From positions 1,674,001 to 1,738,000 of the forward strand of contig NZ_CP092488.2 in NCBI RefSeq assembly GCF_022430545.2: a DNA stretch of 64,000 nucleotides. The letters are read 5' to 3'. The notes below the pieces were generated by a model. It did not search any database and was not told the origin of the DNA. It saw nothing but the letters and a program-made list of their open reading frames with translations. Positions 40,622 through 51,237 of the stretch are shown here, piece by piece; positions within the stretch are counted from its first letter, which is position 1, and the number at the start of each line of letters is the position of its first letter. Both the position numbers and the translations under genes were made by a program. This DNA comes from Mycobacterium paraterrae (GTDB lineage: Bacteria; Actinomycetota; Actinomycetes; Mycobacteriales; Mycobacteriaceae).

Positions 40622-41258
40622 CCAAGCTGTCGACCAGCTCTCGTTCCAGCCGGCTCACCAGGCTGTCGTCACGAGCCTGCCCGCAGTCGGCCAGCCAGTT
40701 GGCCAGCATCCGGTGACCGCCCTCGGTGAGGATGGACTCCGGATGGAACTGGACGCCGTGGATCGGCAGTTCACGGTGCCGGACACCCATGATCACACCG
40801 CTCTCGGTGTGGGCGGTCACGGCTAGTTCGGCGGGCAGCGTTTCGGGCATGATCGTCAGCGAGTGATACCTGGTCGCCGTGAAGGGATCCGGAAGCCCTT
40901 GCAGCACACCGGTGTTCGTGTGGTGGACGCGGCTGGTCTTGCCGTGCAACAGCTCGGGGGCGCGGTCGACCGTGGCGCCGAACGCTACCCCGATGGCCTG
41001 GTGTCCGAGGCAGACGCCGAGCAGCGGCGTGCCCGACGCAGCGCAGGCCCGCACCAGCTCGATCGATGCGCCTGCGCGCTCGGGGGTACCCGGGCCAGGA
41101 CTCAGCAGGATGCCGTCGACGGCGGCCGCGGTCGCCGCGGAGTCGGCCAGGCGAGGATCGTCGTTGCGCCACACCGTCGCCTCGACGCCCAGCTGGCCCA
41201 GATACTGGACCAGGTTGAAGACGAAGCTGTCGTAATTGTCGACGACCAAGATCTGCAT
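40599..41258 (-). CDS. trpG: Class I glutamine amidotransferase, anthranilate/ADC synthase component II
   Basis: This is a 219-aa TrpG/PabA-type amidotransferase. The catalytic triad is visible: Cys in LLGVCLGHQAIG, and His-Glu in GVQFHPESIL. The oxyanion segment LSPGPGTPERAG is also present. It supplies ammonia from glutamine to an aminase partner for anthranilate and/or aminodeoxychorismate synthesis. H37Rv Rv0013 (232 aa) has the same location and direction. No TrpE or PabB partner is adjacent, so dual use is possible. Confidence 0.93.
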
Positions 41259-41293
41259 TGAGCCAGGTTACCGGTGGGCGGGAATCCAGCGCT

Positions 41294-42073
41294 TCAGTAC
41301 ATGATGGGGCCGGCGGCCTGCGCGAAGTGCATCCGCACCGGCTCCGTGTAGCCAGCCACACGGGCATCGGCCACCGCGTGCTCGGTGTAGCCGAGGCCGA
41401 ACCGCACTACGTACTGCTTGTACAGCGTCACGAGGGGAGCGGCGGCCAACGCCGCCTGCATGGCGGTGGCGTCTCCGATCGCGGTGACCGTGTACGGCGG
41501 GCTGTAGGTACGGCCGTTGAGCAGGAGTGTGTTGCCCACGCAGCGCGCCACCGACGTGGCGATGATGCGCTGGTCCTGCATCTGGATGGCTTCGGCGCCG
41601 CCGCTCCACAGCGCGTTGAGGACGGCCTGGATGTCCTGTTGGTGCACGACGAGGTCGTCGGGGGAGGCGTCGCGCGGGAACCGGCCTTCGGCGTCGCGCT
41701 GTGCGTCGTTGAGCGTGACGCTCAATCCCGGCCCGTGCAGGGACTCCAGCCCCGCGTCGCCGGCCAGCTGGGCCGCGCGCCGGCGCATCGCCGCGAGGGC
41801 GGTGTCGGCGGAGCGGCCGTGCGAAGAGTCAATGGTGTGGGCAAGCCGGTCCCGCTCGGTGCTCAGCCGGCCGATCGCGGCTTGCTCGTCGCGCACTAGA
41901 TCGACCAGCCGGGGTGCGTCGCTGCGCCGGATTTCACCGCCGCGGGAAACCCCGTGGGTGGCTCCGAGCAGCAGACCGGCCAGGAGGCATACCACCGGTA
42001 CGCCCACACGCCACAGGGAGCGCGGCCCTCGCTCCTCGCCGCGATCGCGGGACAGCCATGCGATGCGTGCCAT
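41294..42073 (-). CDS. DUF881 membrane-anchored protein (Rv0012-like)
   Basis: This 259-aa protein has an N-terminal membrane helix (LWRVGVPVVCLLAGLLLGATHG, about 20-42), a short coiled coil (LVRDEQAAIGRLSTERDRLAH), and a DUF881 domain (LSVTLNDAQRDAEG, DDLVVHQQDIQAVLNALWSGGAEAIQMQDQRI). It is related in layout to Bacillus YlxW/YlxX proteins near division genes. The molecular function is unknown. It lies between trpG and the divergent crgA, as in H37Rv. Confidence 0.9.
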   Translation of the reverse strand: MARIAWLSRDRGEERGPRSLWRVGVPVVCLLAGLLLGATHGVSRGGEIRRSDAPRLVDLVRDEQAAIGRLSTERDRLAHTIDSSHGRSADTALAAMRRRAAQLAGDAGLESLHGPGLSVTLNDAQRDAEGRFPRDASPDDLVVHQQDIQAVLNALWSGGAEAIQMQDQRIIATSVARCVGNTLLLNGRTYSPPYTVTAIGDATAMQAALAAAPLVTLYKQYVVRFGLGYTEHAVADARVAGYTEPVRMHFAQAAGPIMY

Positions 42074-42162
42074 CGGCTCTCCGTTCGCTGCTGGTTGGTG
42101 CGTTACGCTCGTCGTTGCACCTGCACCGCCTACCGTAGCTCCGAGTTATACCCGAGGTAGAA

Positions 42163-42444
42163 ATGCCCAAGTCCAAAGTTCGCAAGAAGACCGACTTCAC
42201 GGTAAGCGCGGTGAGCCGCACCCCGGTCAAGGTCAAGGCCGGACCGTCCAGCGTGTGGTTCGTCGTGCTGTTCTGCGGCCTGATGCTGTTCGGGTTGATC
42301 TGGCTGATGGTGTTCCAGTTGGCGGCGACGGGCCCGGACGCGCCCTCGGTGCTGAATTGGATGGCCAACCTTGGTCCGTGGAACTACGCCGTCGCGTTTG
42401 CTTTCATGATCAGCGGCCTGTTGCTCACGATGCGGTGGCGGTAG
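42163..42444 (+). CDS. crgA: CrgA, septation protein
   Basis: This is a 93-aa protein, same length as Rv0011c and nearly identical over most of its sequence. A basic N-terminus (PKSKVRKKTDFTVSAVSRTP) is followed by two transmembrane helices (VWFVVLFCGLMLFGLIWLMVF and WNYAVAFAFMISGLLLTM). In mycobacteria CrgA binds FtsZ, FtsQ, FtsI and CwsA at the divisome. It is divergent from the DUF881 gene. Confidence 0.97.
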   Translation: MPKSKVRKKTDFTVSAVSRTPVKVKAGPSSVWFVVLFCGLMLFGLIWLMVFQLAATGPDAPSVLNWMANLGPWNYAVAFAFMISGLLLTMRWR

Positions 42445-42544
42445 GCCGGCCGGCGATCTTGATGCGCCTGGTCTGAGCCCGCGTCAGCAACGGGTGAGAG
42501 CCTGGATCACACGCGTGTTATTCATCCCCATTGTGCATAGCGCT

Positions 42545-42553
42545 TGTGGATAA
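42545..42553 (-). promoter_or_regulatory. Isolated DnaA box upstream of the PH-domain gene
   Basis: TTATCCACA on the minus strand is a perfect match to the high-affinity DnaA box. It lies 36 bp before the GTG of the PH-domain gene, inside the likely promoter (TTGTGC upstream and TCATAGGT downstream), and about 11 kb from oriC. DnaA could act here as a transcription factor or be titrated. Confidence 0.6.
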
Positions 42554-42588
42554 CCTCATAGGTAGTGCTAGACGGCCCTAGGAGTCGT

Positions 42589-43005
42589 GTGCAGCAAACT
42601 CAATGGGCGCCCTCCGCCGCTGGAACCGCTGCTTGTGGACTTGCCGGAGTTGTGATGGCTATCACTTCTGTGACCGTCGTCACAGATGCGCCCGGGCGGT
42701 TTTTGCTGGCCGTATCCGGGGCCGGATTGATCTTGTTTGCGGGCGGAACGTGGCGCGCCCGGCCAAAGCTGGCAATCACCGGCGACGGCTTGCGGGTCGG
42801 CGGCTGGATCAGGCCGCAGTACCTGCGACGACCCGACATCAAGATCATCCGGATCACTGAGTTTCGCCGGATCGGTCGCAGGAGCCGGTTGCTCGAGATC
42901 GACGCGAACGACGGCCGGCTGTTCGTCTTCTCCCGCTGGGACCTCGGAACCGACCCGCTGGACGTGCTCGACGCGCTGACCGCGAGCGGCTACGCCGGTT
43001 CCTGA
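42589..43005 (+). CDS. PH-domain membrane protein (Rv0010c-like)
   Basis: This is a 138-aa protein. Two membrane helices near the N-terminus (AACGLAGVVMAITSVTVV and FLLAVSGAGLILFAGGTW) precede a bacterial PH-like domain (KLAITGDGLRVGGWIRPQYLRRPDIKIIRITEFRRIGRRSRLLEI, ending FSRWDLGTDPLDVLDAL). Function unknown. The GTG at 42589 has GGAG just upstream and begins VQQTQWAP, matching the H37Rv N-terminus; the open frame starting at 42565 is eight codons longer. Confidence 0.88.
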   Translation: MQQTQWAPSAAGTAACGLAGVVMAITSVTVVTDAPGRFLLAVSGAGLILFAGGTWRARPKLAITGDGLRVGGWIRPQYLRRPDIKIIRITEFRRIGRRSRLLEIDANDGRLFVFSRWDLGTDPLDVLDALTASGYAGS

Positions 43006-43018
43006 TCGTCGCGAAACG

Positions 43019-43061
43019 GAAGCCAGGGTCGTAGATCGGCGACGATCACAGCCCTGGCTTC
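43019..43061. terminator. Hairpin between convergent PH-domain gene and ppiA
   Basis: GAAGCCAGGG (43019-43028) pairs with CCCTGGCTTC (43052-43061), a perfect 10-bp stem with a loop of 23 bases that itself can pair in part (GATCG/CGATC). TGTTT follows. Lying between two convergent stops, it probably terminates or protects transcripts from both sides. Confidence 0.7.
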
Positions 43062-43077
43062 TGTTTGACGCAAAACG

Positions 43078-43626
43078 TCAGGAGATGGTGATCGATTCGA
43101 TGACGACTGGCTCGGTCGGACGGTCGCCGGGACCGGTGGCCGTGGTGGCGATGGCGTCCACCACCTGCTGGGAGTCGCCGTCGACGACCTCGCCGAAGAT
43201 GGTGTGCTTGCGGTTGAGGTGCGGCGTCTTGCCGACTGTGATGAAGAACTGGGAGCCGTTGGTTCCTGGGCCGGCGTTGGCCATGGCCAGCAGGTAGGGC
43301 TTGTCGAACTGCAACTCGGGGTGGAACTCGTCAGCGAACTTGTAGCCCGGCCCGCCGCGGCCGGTGCCGGTGGGGTCGCCGCCCTGGATCATGAAGCCGC
43401 TGATCACTCGGTGAAAGACCGCGCCGTCGTAGAACGGGCCCGAGCTACCACCGGAGGCATTCTCGGTCGAGTACTCCTTGGTGCCCTGAGCCAAGCCCAC
43501 GAAATTGGCGACGGTCTTGGGGGCGTGATTGCCGAACAGCGCAATCTTGATGTCGCCTCGGTTGGTGTGCAGTGTGGCAGTGGCGGTCTGAATCGGGCTG
43601 GTAGTCACGGGATCACAGTCTGCCAC
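43078..43626 (-). CDS. ppiA: PpiA, cyclophilin-type peptidyl-prolyl isomerase
   Basis: This is a 182-aa protein, the exact length of Rv0009. Cyclophilin motifs are complete: TVANFVGLAQG, YDGAVFHRVISGFMIQGGDPTGTGRGGPGYKFADEF (with Arg of FHR as catalytic residue), LAMANAGPGTNGSQFFI and HTIFGEVVDG. It catalyses proline isomerisation in folding. The GTG at 43626 gives VADCDPVTTSP, matching the H37Rv N-terminus; a later GTG is an alternative. The open frame continuing upstream to 44115 is antisense to cwsA and is not coding. Confidence 0.96.
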   Translation of the reverse strand: MADCDPVTTSPIQTATATLHTNRGDIKIALFGNHAPKTVANFVGLAQGTKEYSTENASGGSSGPFYDGAVFHRVISGFMIQGGDPTGTGRGGPGYKFADEFHPELQFDKPYLLAMANAGPGTNGSQFFITVGKTPHLNRKHTIFGEVVDGDSQQVVDAIATTATGPGDRPTEPVVIESITIS

Positions 43627-43704
43627 TACGGTCCGTTCCGCCGGACAGCCGGTGCCGGTAGCCTTTCGAGCGAAATCCCAAGGCGGTCTAGCGAAAGGCG
43701 AGAA

Positions 43705-44124
43705 ATGGGCGCTAAGAACTCTCTGACCCCGCGGGAGCGGCTGAGCCGCGGTCTCCAGTACACCGCGGTCGGACCCGTCGACGTGACGCGCGGCCTGGTG
43801 GCCCTCGGCGCCCACTCCGCCCAATCCGGAGCGTCCAGCCTCCGCCGCCGCTATCAGGAGGGCCGGTTGGCCCGCGACGTCCAGCGCGCCCAGGAGGCGT
43901 TGGCGCGCGAGCTGGCGGCCGCCCAGGAGGTCGTCACCGGACTGCCCGAAGCGCTGGGCAAGGCCCGCCGCTCGCAGCGCCGTAAGCCGCGGCCCTGGGT
44001 GCTGGCCGGCACCGCCGTCGCGGTATTGGCGGTCGGGGGAGCGGCGTTCTCCATTATCCGTCGCTCGACGCAGCCGGAGCCGTCGCCGCTGCCGCCCAGC
44101 GTCGACGTCGACCACCGGCCCTGA
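43705..44124 (+). CDS. cwsA: CwsA, cell wall synthesis and shape protein
   Basis: This is a 139-aa protein like Rv0008c (145 aa). It has a conserved N-terminus (LTPRERLSRGLQYTAVGPVDVTRGLVALG), a helical Arg/Ala/Glu-rich middle, and a C-terminal membrane helix (PWVLAGTAVAVLAVGGAAFSII) with a short Pro-rich tail. CwsA works with CrgA and Wag31 at poles and septa in mycobacteria. The ATG at 43705 follows GGCGAGAA. It is divergent from ppiA across 78 bp. Confidence 0.93.
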   Translation: MGAKNSLTPRERLSRGLQYTAVGPVDVTRGLVALGAHSAQSGASSLRRRYQEGRLARDVQRAQEALARELAAAQEVVTGLPEALGKARRSQRRKPRPWVLAGTAVAVLAVGGAAFSIIRRSTQPEPSPLPPSVDVDHRP

Positions 44125-44126
44125 CC

Positions 44127-44357
44127 TTGGGCTGGCACCGCTATGAAGGCCGGGCGTTGGCAGACCTCGCGCTGACCGGCGAGGCCCGCGACACCGAGCT
44201 CGAGGCCTACATCCGGTTGGACCACTCGGAGCTGTGCGATGTCCGGCTGGAGAGTGCGGTCGAGACCCCTGATTTCGAGCAGTCTCGGCGGTGGTACGCG
44301 GTGACGTACCTCGCTGACGACGGGCAAGGCGCGGGTGCGGCGGCTCCTACCAGCTGA
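44127..44357 (+). CDS. Hypothetical 76-aa protein downstream of cwsA
   Basis: A frame begins with TTG two bases after the cwsA stop and encodes a 76-aa acidic protein (HRYEGRALADLALTG, TELEAYIRLDHSELCDV, RRWYAVTYLADDGQG). Residue composition is ordinary for a folded protein and GC at third positions is high. The TTG start and absence of a recognised family make it uncertain. The close spacing suggests co-transcription with cwsA. It may instead be the remains of a longer gene. Confidence 0.45.
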   Translation: MGWHRYEGRALADLALTGEARDTELEAYIRLDHSELCDVRLESAVETPDFEQSRRWYAVTYLADDGQGAGAAAPTS

Positions 44358-44472
44358 CATCGGACGCGGTTGAGGTTTGTGCCGGCCTGCGACTGGCTAC
44401 GCCGAATCCCAAGGAGCGGACGTCTATCGGCAAGGCAGCGAGCACCCGCCCGATTGCTGATGGAGGACCGAA

Positions 44473-44727
44473 ATGACGTATTCAGCGCAGCGCGCAGTCG
44501 CGGCACTGGCACTGACCCTGCTCGCCGGGTCACCTCTGACGGGAGCGACACCGGCTCATGCGGACCCGGACGAACCCTGCCAGAACTGCGATTCGGGGAC
44601 TGTCCCGCCGCAGCCGGGCGACCTACCCGGTGCGCCGGTCATCGGCGGAGGTCAACACTCGGTCGGCGGAGGCGGCAAGATGGGGCAAGCCCCACCGCCC
44701 AAGCCGCCAGCGCCCGTCAACCCGTGA
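44473..44727 (+). CDS. Small secreted Pro/Gly-rich protein with a CxxC pair
   Basis: This 84-aa protein has a clear signal peptide (RAVAALALTLLAGSPLTGATPAHA, cleaved after about residue 31). The mature part of about 53 residues is acidic at first, with CQNC, and then Gly/Pro-rich, ending PPKPPAPVNP. GGAGG lies before the ATG at 44473. No family is recognised. It ends ten bases before tRNA-Ala on the other strand. A small exported or wall-associated protein is likely. Confidence 0.65.
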   Translation: MTYSAQRAVAALALTLLAGSPLTGATPAHADPDEPCQNCDSGTVPPQPGDLPGAPVIGGGQHSVGGGGKMGQAPPPKPPAPVNP

Positions 44728-44736
44728 CGGAGATTG

Positions 44737-44809
44737 TGGAGCCTAGGAGATTCGAACTCCTGACATCTGCCTTGCAAAGGCAGCGCTCTACCAACTGAGC
44801 TAAGGCCCC
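44737..44809 (-). tRNA. alaT: tRNA-Ala (TGC)
   Basis: On the minus strand the 73-nt gene begins GGGGCCTTAGCTCAGTTGG and ends AGGCTCCA. The anticodon loop TTTGCAA gives TGC. The T arm GGAGTTCGAATCTCC is canonical. It follows tRNA-Ile in the same direction, 148 bp downstream, as near gyrA in other mycobacteria. Confidence 0.97.
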
Positions 44810-44957
44810 TGAGGATCCGGGTGCCGGCCATCGGTCTGGTCGGCGGCCACATGCCACACCTCGACGCTGCTGCGAGACCGGATCACGACCGCCAGCACCG
44901 CGATCGCTGCCAGCGGCAACACCAGTCTCACGAAACGTCTTGGCGAACACATGGTTG

Positions 44958-45031
44958 TGGGCCTAGGAGGACTCGAACCTCCGACCTCTTCGTTATCAGC
45001 GAAGCGCTCTAACCGCCTGAGCTATAGGCCC
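44958..45031 (-). tRNA. ileT: tRNA-Ile (GAT)
   Basis: On the minus strand the 74-nt gene begins GGGCCTATAGCTCAGGCGG and ends TAGGCCCA. The anticodon loop CTGATAA gives GAT. The D-arm AGCTCAGGCGGTTAGAGC and T-arm GGAGGTTCGAGTCCTCC are canonical. It lies 58 bp downstream of the DUF3566 gene. Confidence 0.97.
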
Positions 45032-45089
45032 GTACACGCACACGGACGAGCGACGAGATTACCGCACCCGAGGGCCTGCGCCCAAAACG

Positions 45090-45848
45090 CTAGTCGCGGT
45101 CGGCCAGCGTCACCTCGACACCGCCGATCAAGTCGGTGGTCAAGTTGTAGATGAATGCGCCGATCGTCGCCGCGGCGGTGAGCAGAACGATGTTCACCAG
45201 ACCGATCAACACGGCCCCACCGAAGATGGTGCCGGCCGACACCAATTCGGCGCTGCCGCTGGTGTTGTTCAACAGGTCGCCGACGTTGCTGTTGAGCTTG
45301 CTCCACACACCCATGCCGCCCAGCACCAAATAGAGGAACGCGACGGCGATCATCCAGACGAAGAACAGCGCCACCGACAGCACCAGTGACACCTTCAAGG
45401 TGCTCCATGGGTCGACCCGCCGGATCTGCATGCTGGCCCGCAGCGGGCCCGGCGTCCGCGACGACGACACTTGGATGCGGCGGTCCGGACGCGGCGGCGC
45501 GGTCATGCCGTCGTCCGTCCGCTCGGCTGGCTTCCGTTGTCCCGCACGGGGAATCGGGCCGGACAGGTCGGGCAGTTCACTGGCGTAAGCATCGGTTTCC
45601 CGGCTCTCGTTGGACGGGGCGGCCGGTGCCGGCTCTGCCTCGGATGGTGGGGTCTTGGCCGCGCCCGGCGCGGCGGTGCCCGAGATGAACCGGTTCAGCC
45701 GCGCATCGGCGTTGGATGCCGCACGGCCGGGCTGCCGCTGCTGCACTGGCCGGGCGGGCGGCCGCTGGCGGGGCGCCGCAGCCGTGTTCGGCGTCCCGTT
45801 CGGGCTGTCGCCCGGTCCGGAATGACCCGGCTCGTTCGGTGACGTCAC
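45090..45848 (-). CDS. DUF3566 transmembrane protein (Rv0007-like)
   Basis: This 252-aa protein has a long disordered N-terminus (Pro/Arg/Gln-rich, about 1-130) and a C-terminal DUF3566 domain starting LRASMQIRRVDPWSTLKVSLVLSVALFFVWMIAVAFLYLVL. It has two membrane helices, the second being AVLIGLVNIVLLTAAATIGAF. It is located just after gyrA in the dnaA-gyrA transcription direction, as in all mycobacteria I recall. Function unknown; H37Rv Rv0007 (304 aa) has a longer N-terminus. Confidence 0.9.
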   Translation of the reverse strand: MTSPNEPGHSGPGDSPNGTPNTAAAPRQRPPARPVQQRQPGRAASNADARLNRFISGTAAPGAAKTPPSEAEPAPAAPSNESRETDAYASELPDLSGPIPRAGQRKPAERTDDGMTAPPRPDRRIQVSSSRTPGPLRASMQIRRVDPWSTLKVSLVLSVALFFVWMIAVAFLYLVLGGMGVWSKLNSNVGDLLNNTSGSAELVSAGTIFGGAVLIGLVNIVLLTAAATIGAFIYNLTTDLIGGVEVTLADRD

Positions 45849-45909
45849 CCGCAGCTCCTAACCATGCACCCTGCCATCGCCTACGCCTCGGCCCAGCCTA
45901 ATTGCCCGG

Positions 45910-48402
<2,493 letters not shown>

Positions 48403-48435
48403 GAGTTCCTCGTTCGAGTCAGAATGCGGTACGTC

Positions 48436-50448
48436 TTAAACATCAAGGAAGCGAACGTCTTTGGCGTTTCGCGTAATGAAGCTGCGGCGGGCGTCGACGT
48501 CTTCGCCCATTAGGATCGAGAACAACTCGTCGGCCGCAGCGGCGTCATCGAGCGTGATTTGGCGCAGCACCCGCACCGAGGGGTCCATGGTGGTCTCCCA
48601 TAGTTCCTTGGCATCCATCTCGCCCAGACCCTTGTAGCGCTGAATGCCGTCCTCGGCGTTGATCTTGCGACCGGCCTTCCTGCCTTCGGCGAGTAGACCG
48701 TCGCGCTCGCGGTCGGAGTAGGCGAACTCGGGCTCGCTGCGTTGCCACTTGAGCTTGTACAGCGGCGGCTGGGCAAGGAACACGTGGCCGTTTTCGATCA
48801 GCGGTCGCATGAACCGGAACAACAAGGTCAGCAGCAGCGTGGAGATGTGCTGGCCGTCGACGTCGGCGTCGGCCATCAACACGATCTTGTGATAGCGCAA
48901 CTTGGAGATGTCGAACTCGTCGTGAATGCCGGTGCCCAGCGCCGTAATGATGGCCTGGACTTCGGTGTTCTTGAGCACCCGGTCGATGCGGGCCTTCTCG
49001 ACGTTGATGATCTTGCCGCGCAGCGGCAGGATCGCCTGGAACATCGAGTCGCGCCCACTCTTGGCCGAGCCGCCGGCCGAGTCGCCTTCTACGACATAGA
49101 GTTCCGACTTCCGCGGATCGGTCGACCGGCAGTCGGCCAGCTTGCCGGGCAGACCACCCAGATCGGTCGCGCTCTTGCGCCGCACCAACTCTCGCGCCTT
49201 ACGCGCCGCGATGCGGGCCTGTGCGGACGACACCGCCTTGTTGACAACGGTTTTGGCATCCGATGGGTTGGCGTCGAACCAGTGCTGCAGTTCCTCATTG
49301 CAGATCTTCTGCACGAAGGACTTGACCTCGGTGTTGCCCAATTTCGTCTTGGTCTGGCCCTCGAACTGCGGCTCGCCGACCTTGACCGAGATCACGGCTG
49401 CCAAACCTTCGCGAATGTCGTCGCCGGTGAGGTTGGGGTCTTTGTCCTTGAGCAGCTTCTTGTCTTTGGCGTAGCGGTTGACGACGGTGGTCAGCGCGCT
49501 GCGGAAGCCCTCTTCGTGGGTGCCGCCCTCGTGGGTGTTGATCGTGTTGGCGAAGGTGTGCACCGACTCCGAGTAGCCGCCGTTCCACTGCATCGCGATT
49601 TCGACCTCGTGGCCGGGACCCTTGCCGGAGAAGTCGACGATGCTGGAGTGGATCGGGTTCTTGGTGCGGTTGATGTGCTTGACGAAGTCGACCAGGCCAC
49701 CCGGGTAATGGAAGGTGCGGTGTTTGACTTTCTGCGACGCAACGGATTCCGCGGACTTCTCCTCCGCAGACTTCGGGGCGTCAGCGTGGTCGCTGACCAC
49801 CTCGTCGACCACCTCTTCCTTGCTCACCCGCTCGTCACTGAGCTCGATGGTCAGGCCCTTGTTCAGGAAGGCCATCTCCTGCAGCCGGCGGGCAACCGTC
49901 TCGAAGTCGTAGTTCGTCGTCTCGAAGATGTCGGGATCGGCCCAGAACCGGATCGTGGTACCAGTTTCCTTGGTCTTCGCGCCCTTGCGCAGGGTGCCCG
50001 GGACCGACCTGTCGTACGTCTGGAACCACTCGTAACCGTCGGTACGGATGTCGGCTTCGAGGCGAACCGACAAGGCGTTCACCACGGACACGCCGACACC
50101 GTGCAGACCACCGGAGACCTGGTAGGCGCCCTCCTCGAACTTGCCACCGGCGTGCAGGACCGTCATCACGACATCGACGGTCGGGATGCCTGTGGCGTGC
50201 ATGGCGACCGGGATTCCGCGGCCGTTGTCGGTGACTTCGACGCCGCCGTCTTCGAGGATGCGCACGGAGACCTTGCTCGCGAAGCCCGCCATGGCCTCGT
50301 CCACGGAGTTGTCTACGACCTCCCACACCAGGTGGTGAAGTCCGCGCTCGCCGGTCGAGCCGATATACATGCCGGGGCGTTTGCGGACCGCCTCCAGGCC
50401 TTCGAGGACCTTGATCGAATCAGCACCGTACTGTTCTTTGGCAGCCAC
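48436..50448 (-). CDS. gyrB: DNA gyrase subunit B
   Basis: This is a 670-aa GyrB. The GHKL ATPase domain (VVDNSVDEAMAG, DNGRGIPV, GGLHGVGVSVVNALS) is followed by the transducer domain, the TOPRIM metal motifs (YVVEGDSAGGSAKSGRD, MADADVDGQHI) and the C-terminal region QRYKGLGEMDAKELWETTMDP. There is no intein. With GyrA it introduces negative supercoils using ATP. The start at 50448 gives MAAKEQYGADS. An interval of about 215 bp upstream probably holds the gyrBA promoter. Confidence 0.97.
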   Translation of the reverse strand: MAAKEQYGADSIKVLEGLEAVRKRPGMYIGSTGERGLHHLVWEVVDNSVDEAMAGFASKVSVRILEDGGVEVTDNGRGIPVAMHATGIPTVDVVMTVLHAGGKFEEGAYQVSGGLHGVGVSVVNALSVRLEADIRTDGYEWFQTYDRSVPGTLRKGAKTKETGTTIRFWADPDIFETTNYDFETVARRLQEMAFLNKGLTIELSDERVSKEEVVDEVVSDHADAPKSAEEKSAESVASQKVKHRTFHYPGGLVDFVKHINRTKNPIHSSIVDFSGKGPGHEVEIAMQWNGGYSESVHTFANTINTHEGGTHEEGFRSALTTVVNRYAKDKKLLKDKDPNLTGDDIREGLAAVISVKVGEPQFEGQTKTKLGNTEVKSFVQKICNEELQHWFDANPSDAKTVVNKAVSSAQARIAARKARELVRRKSATDLGGLPGKLADCRSTDPRKSELYVVEGDSAGGSAKSGRDSMFQAILPLRGKIINVEKARIDRVLKNTEVQAIITALGTGIHDEFDISKLRYHKIVLMADADVDGQHISTLLLTLLFRFMRPLIENGHVFLAQPPLYKLKWQRSEPEFAYSDRERDGLLAEGRKAGRKINAEDGIQRYKGLGEMDAKELWETTMDPSVRVLRQITLDDAAAADELFSILMGEDVDARRSFITRNAKDVRFLDV

Positions 50449-50663
50449 TAGCGGAACGCTCTCCTTGGGGTTCGCAGGCGCACGATTCTTCGACCGCGCG
50501 GGGATCGCATTCAGTCTACCGTCTAGGCGGTTCGGGACGGACGCTGCGAGGGCGTTTCTACACAGCTATTTGCGCCGTGTACGGAATTTCTCGATCTGTC
50601 CAGCGTCATGACGCTTGACGGACGATTTTTCCGCGTTGTGACGGCGCTCAAGCGGACCGCGTG

Positions 50664-51233
50664 TCATCCGTAGGTGTCGCGCGGACCCCGCCCGGCGATA
50701 TGCAGCCGGCCCTTGCGCCACGAGGGCGCGGTTGGCCCGGTGATCCGCAAGCTCGAGACCACGCCGTCGCCCACCTCTGCGGCGATCTTAGCCAGCACCT
50801 GAGCCTGGATGAGCCGCAGTTGCGTAGCCCAGGCGGTGGATTCGGCCGACACGCTCAGTACGCCGTCGTGCAACGCGGTCGGGGTGGCGTGCTCGGCGAT
50901 ATCTGCACCGACCACTGTCGACCACTGGCCGAACACCGCGCCCTCGGCGACCCGCGACGACCACCCCTGCTTCTTCGCGAGGTCGCGGGTGGCGCTGGCC
51001 AGCGGCTGCGGATCACGCGCGTCGGGCCCGGGTCCCGACCAGCGTCGTCGGCTGGCACCGGCCACCCGTCGGGTCGGGGGCAGTCGCCGGCCCCGTCCGA
51101 CGTCTTTGCCCTGCGTACGAGCGGCGCCCCGGGCCTCTTCGAGGACTCGTCGCACCAGGTCCATGCCCGCCACGCCGCTGAGGTGATCGGGCGGTTGCGG
51201 GTCGGCGTTCGCGGTCTCGTCGTCGGATTTCAC
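50664..51233 (-). CDS. dciA: DciA, DUF721 replicative helicase loader/operator (Rv0004-like)
   Basis: This 189-aa protein has the DUF721 domain at the C-terminal half (WSSRVAEGAVFGQWSTVVGADIAEHATPTALHDGVLSVSAESTAWATQLRLIQAQVLAKI) and a basic disordered N-terminus. DciA proteins replace DnaC-type loaders and act on DnaB helicase in most bacteria, including mycobacteria. It follows recF by four bases in the dnaA-dnaN-recF-dciA order. Length matches Rv0004 (187 aa). Confidence 0.93.
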   Translation of the reverse strand: MKSDDETANADPQPPDHLSGVAGMDLVRRVLEEARGAARTQGKDVGRGRRLPPTRRVAGASRRRWSGPGPDARDPQPLASATRDLAKKQGWSSRVAEGAVFGQWSTVVGADIAEHATPTALHDGVLSVSAESTAWATQLRLIQAQVLAKIAAEVGDGVVSSLRITGPTAPSWRKGRLHIAGRGPRDTYG

Positions 51234-51237
51234 AGCG

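Noticed and set aside
48742..50451. Plus-strand frame of 569 codons opposite gyrB
   Set aside because: Shadow of GyrB; no family resemblance.
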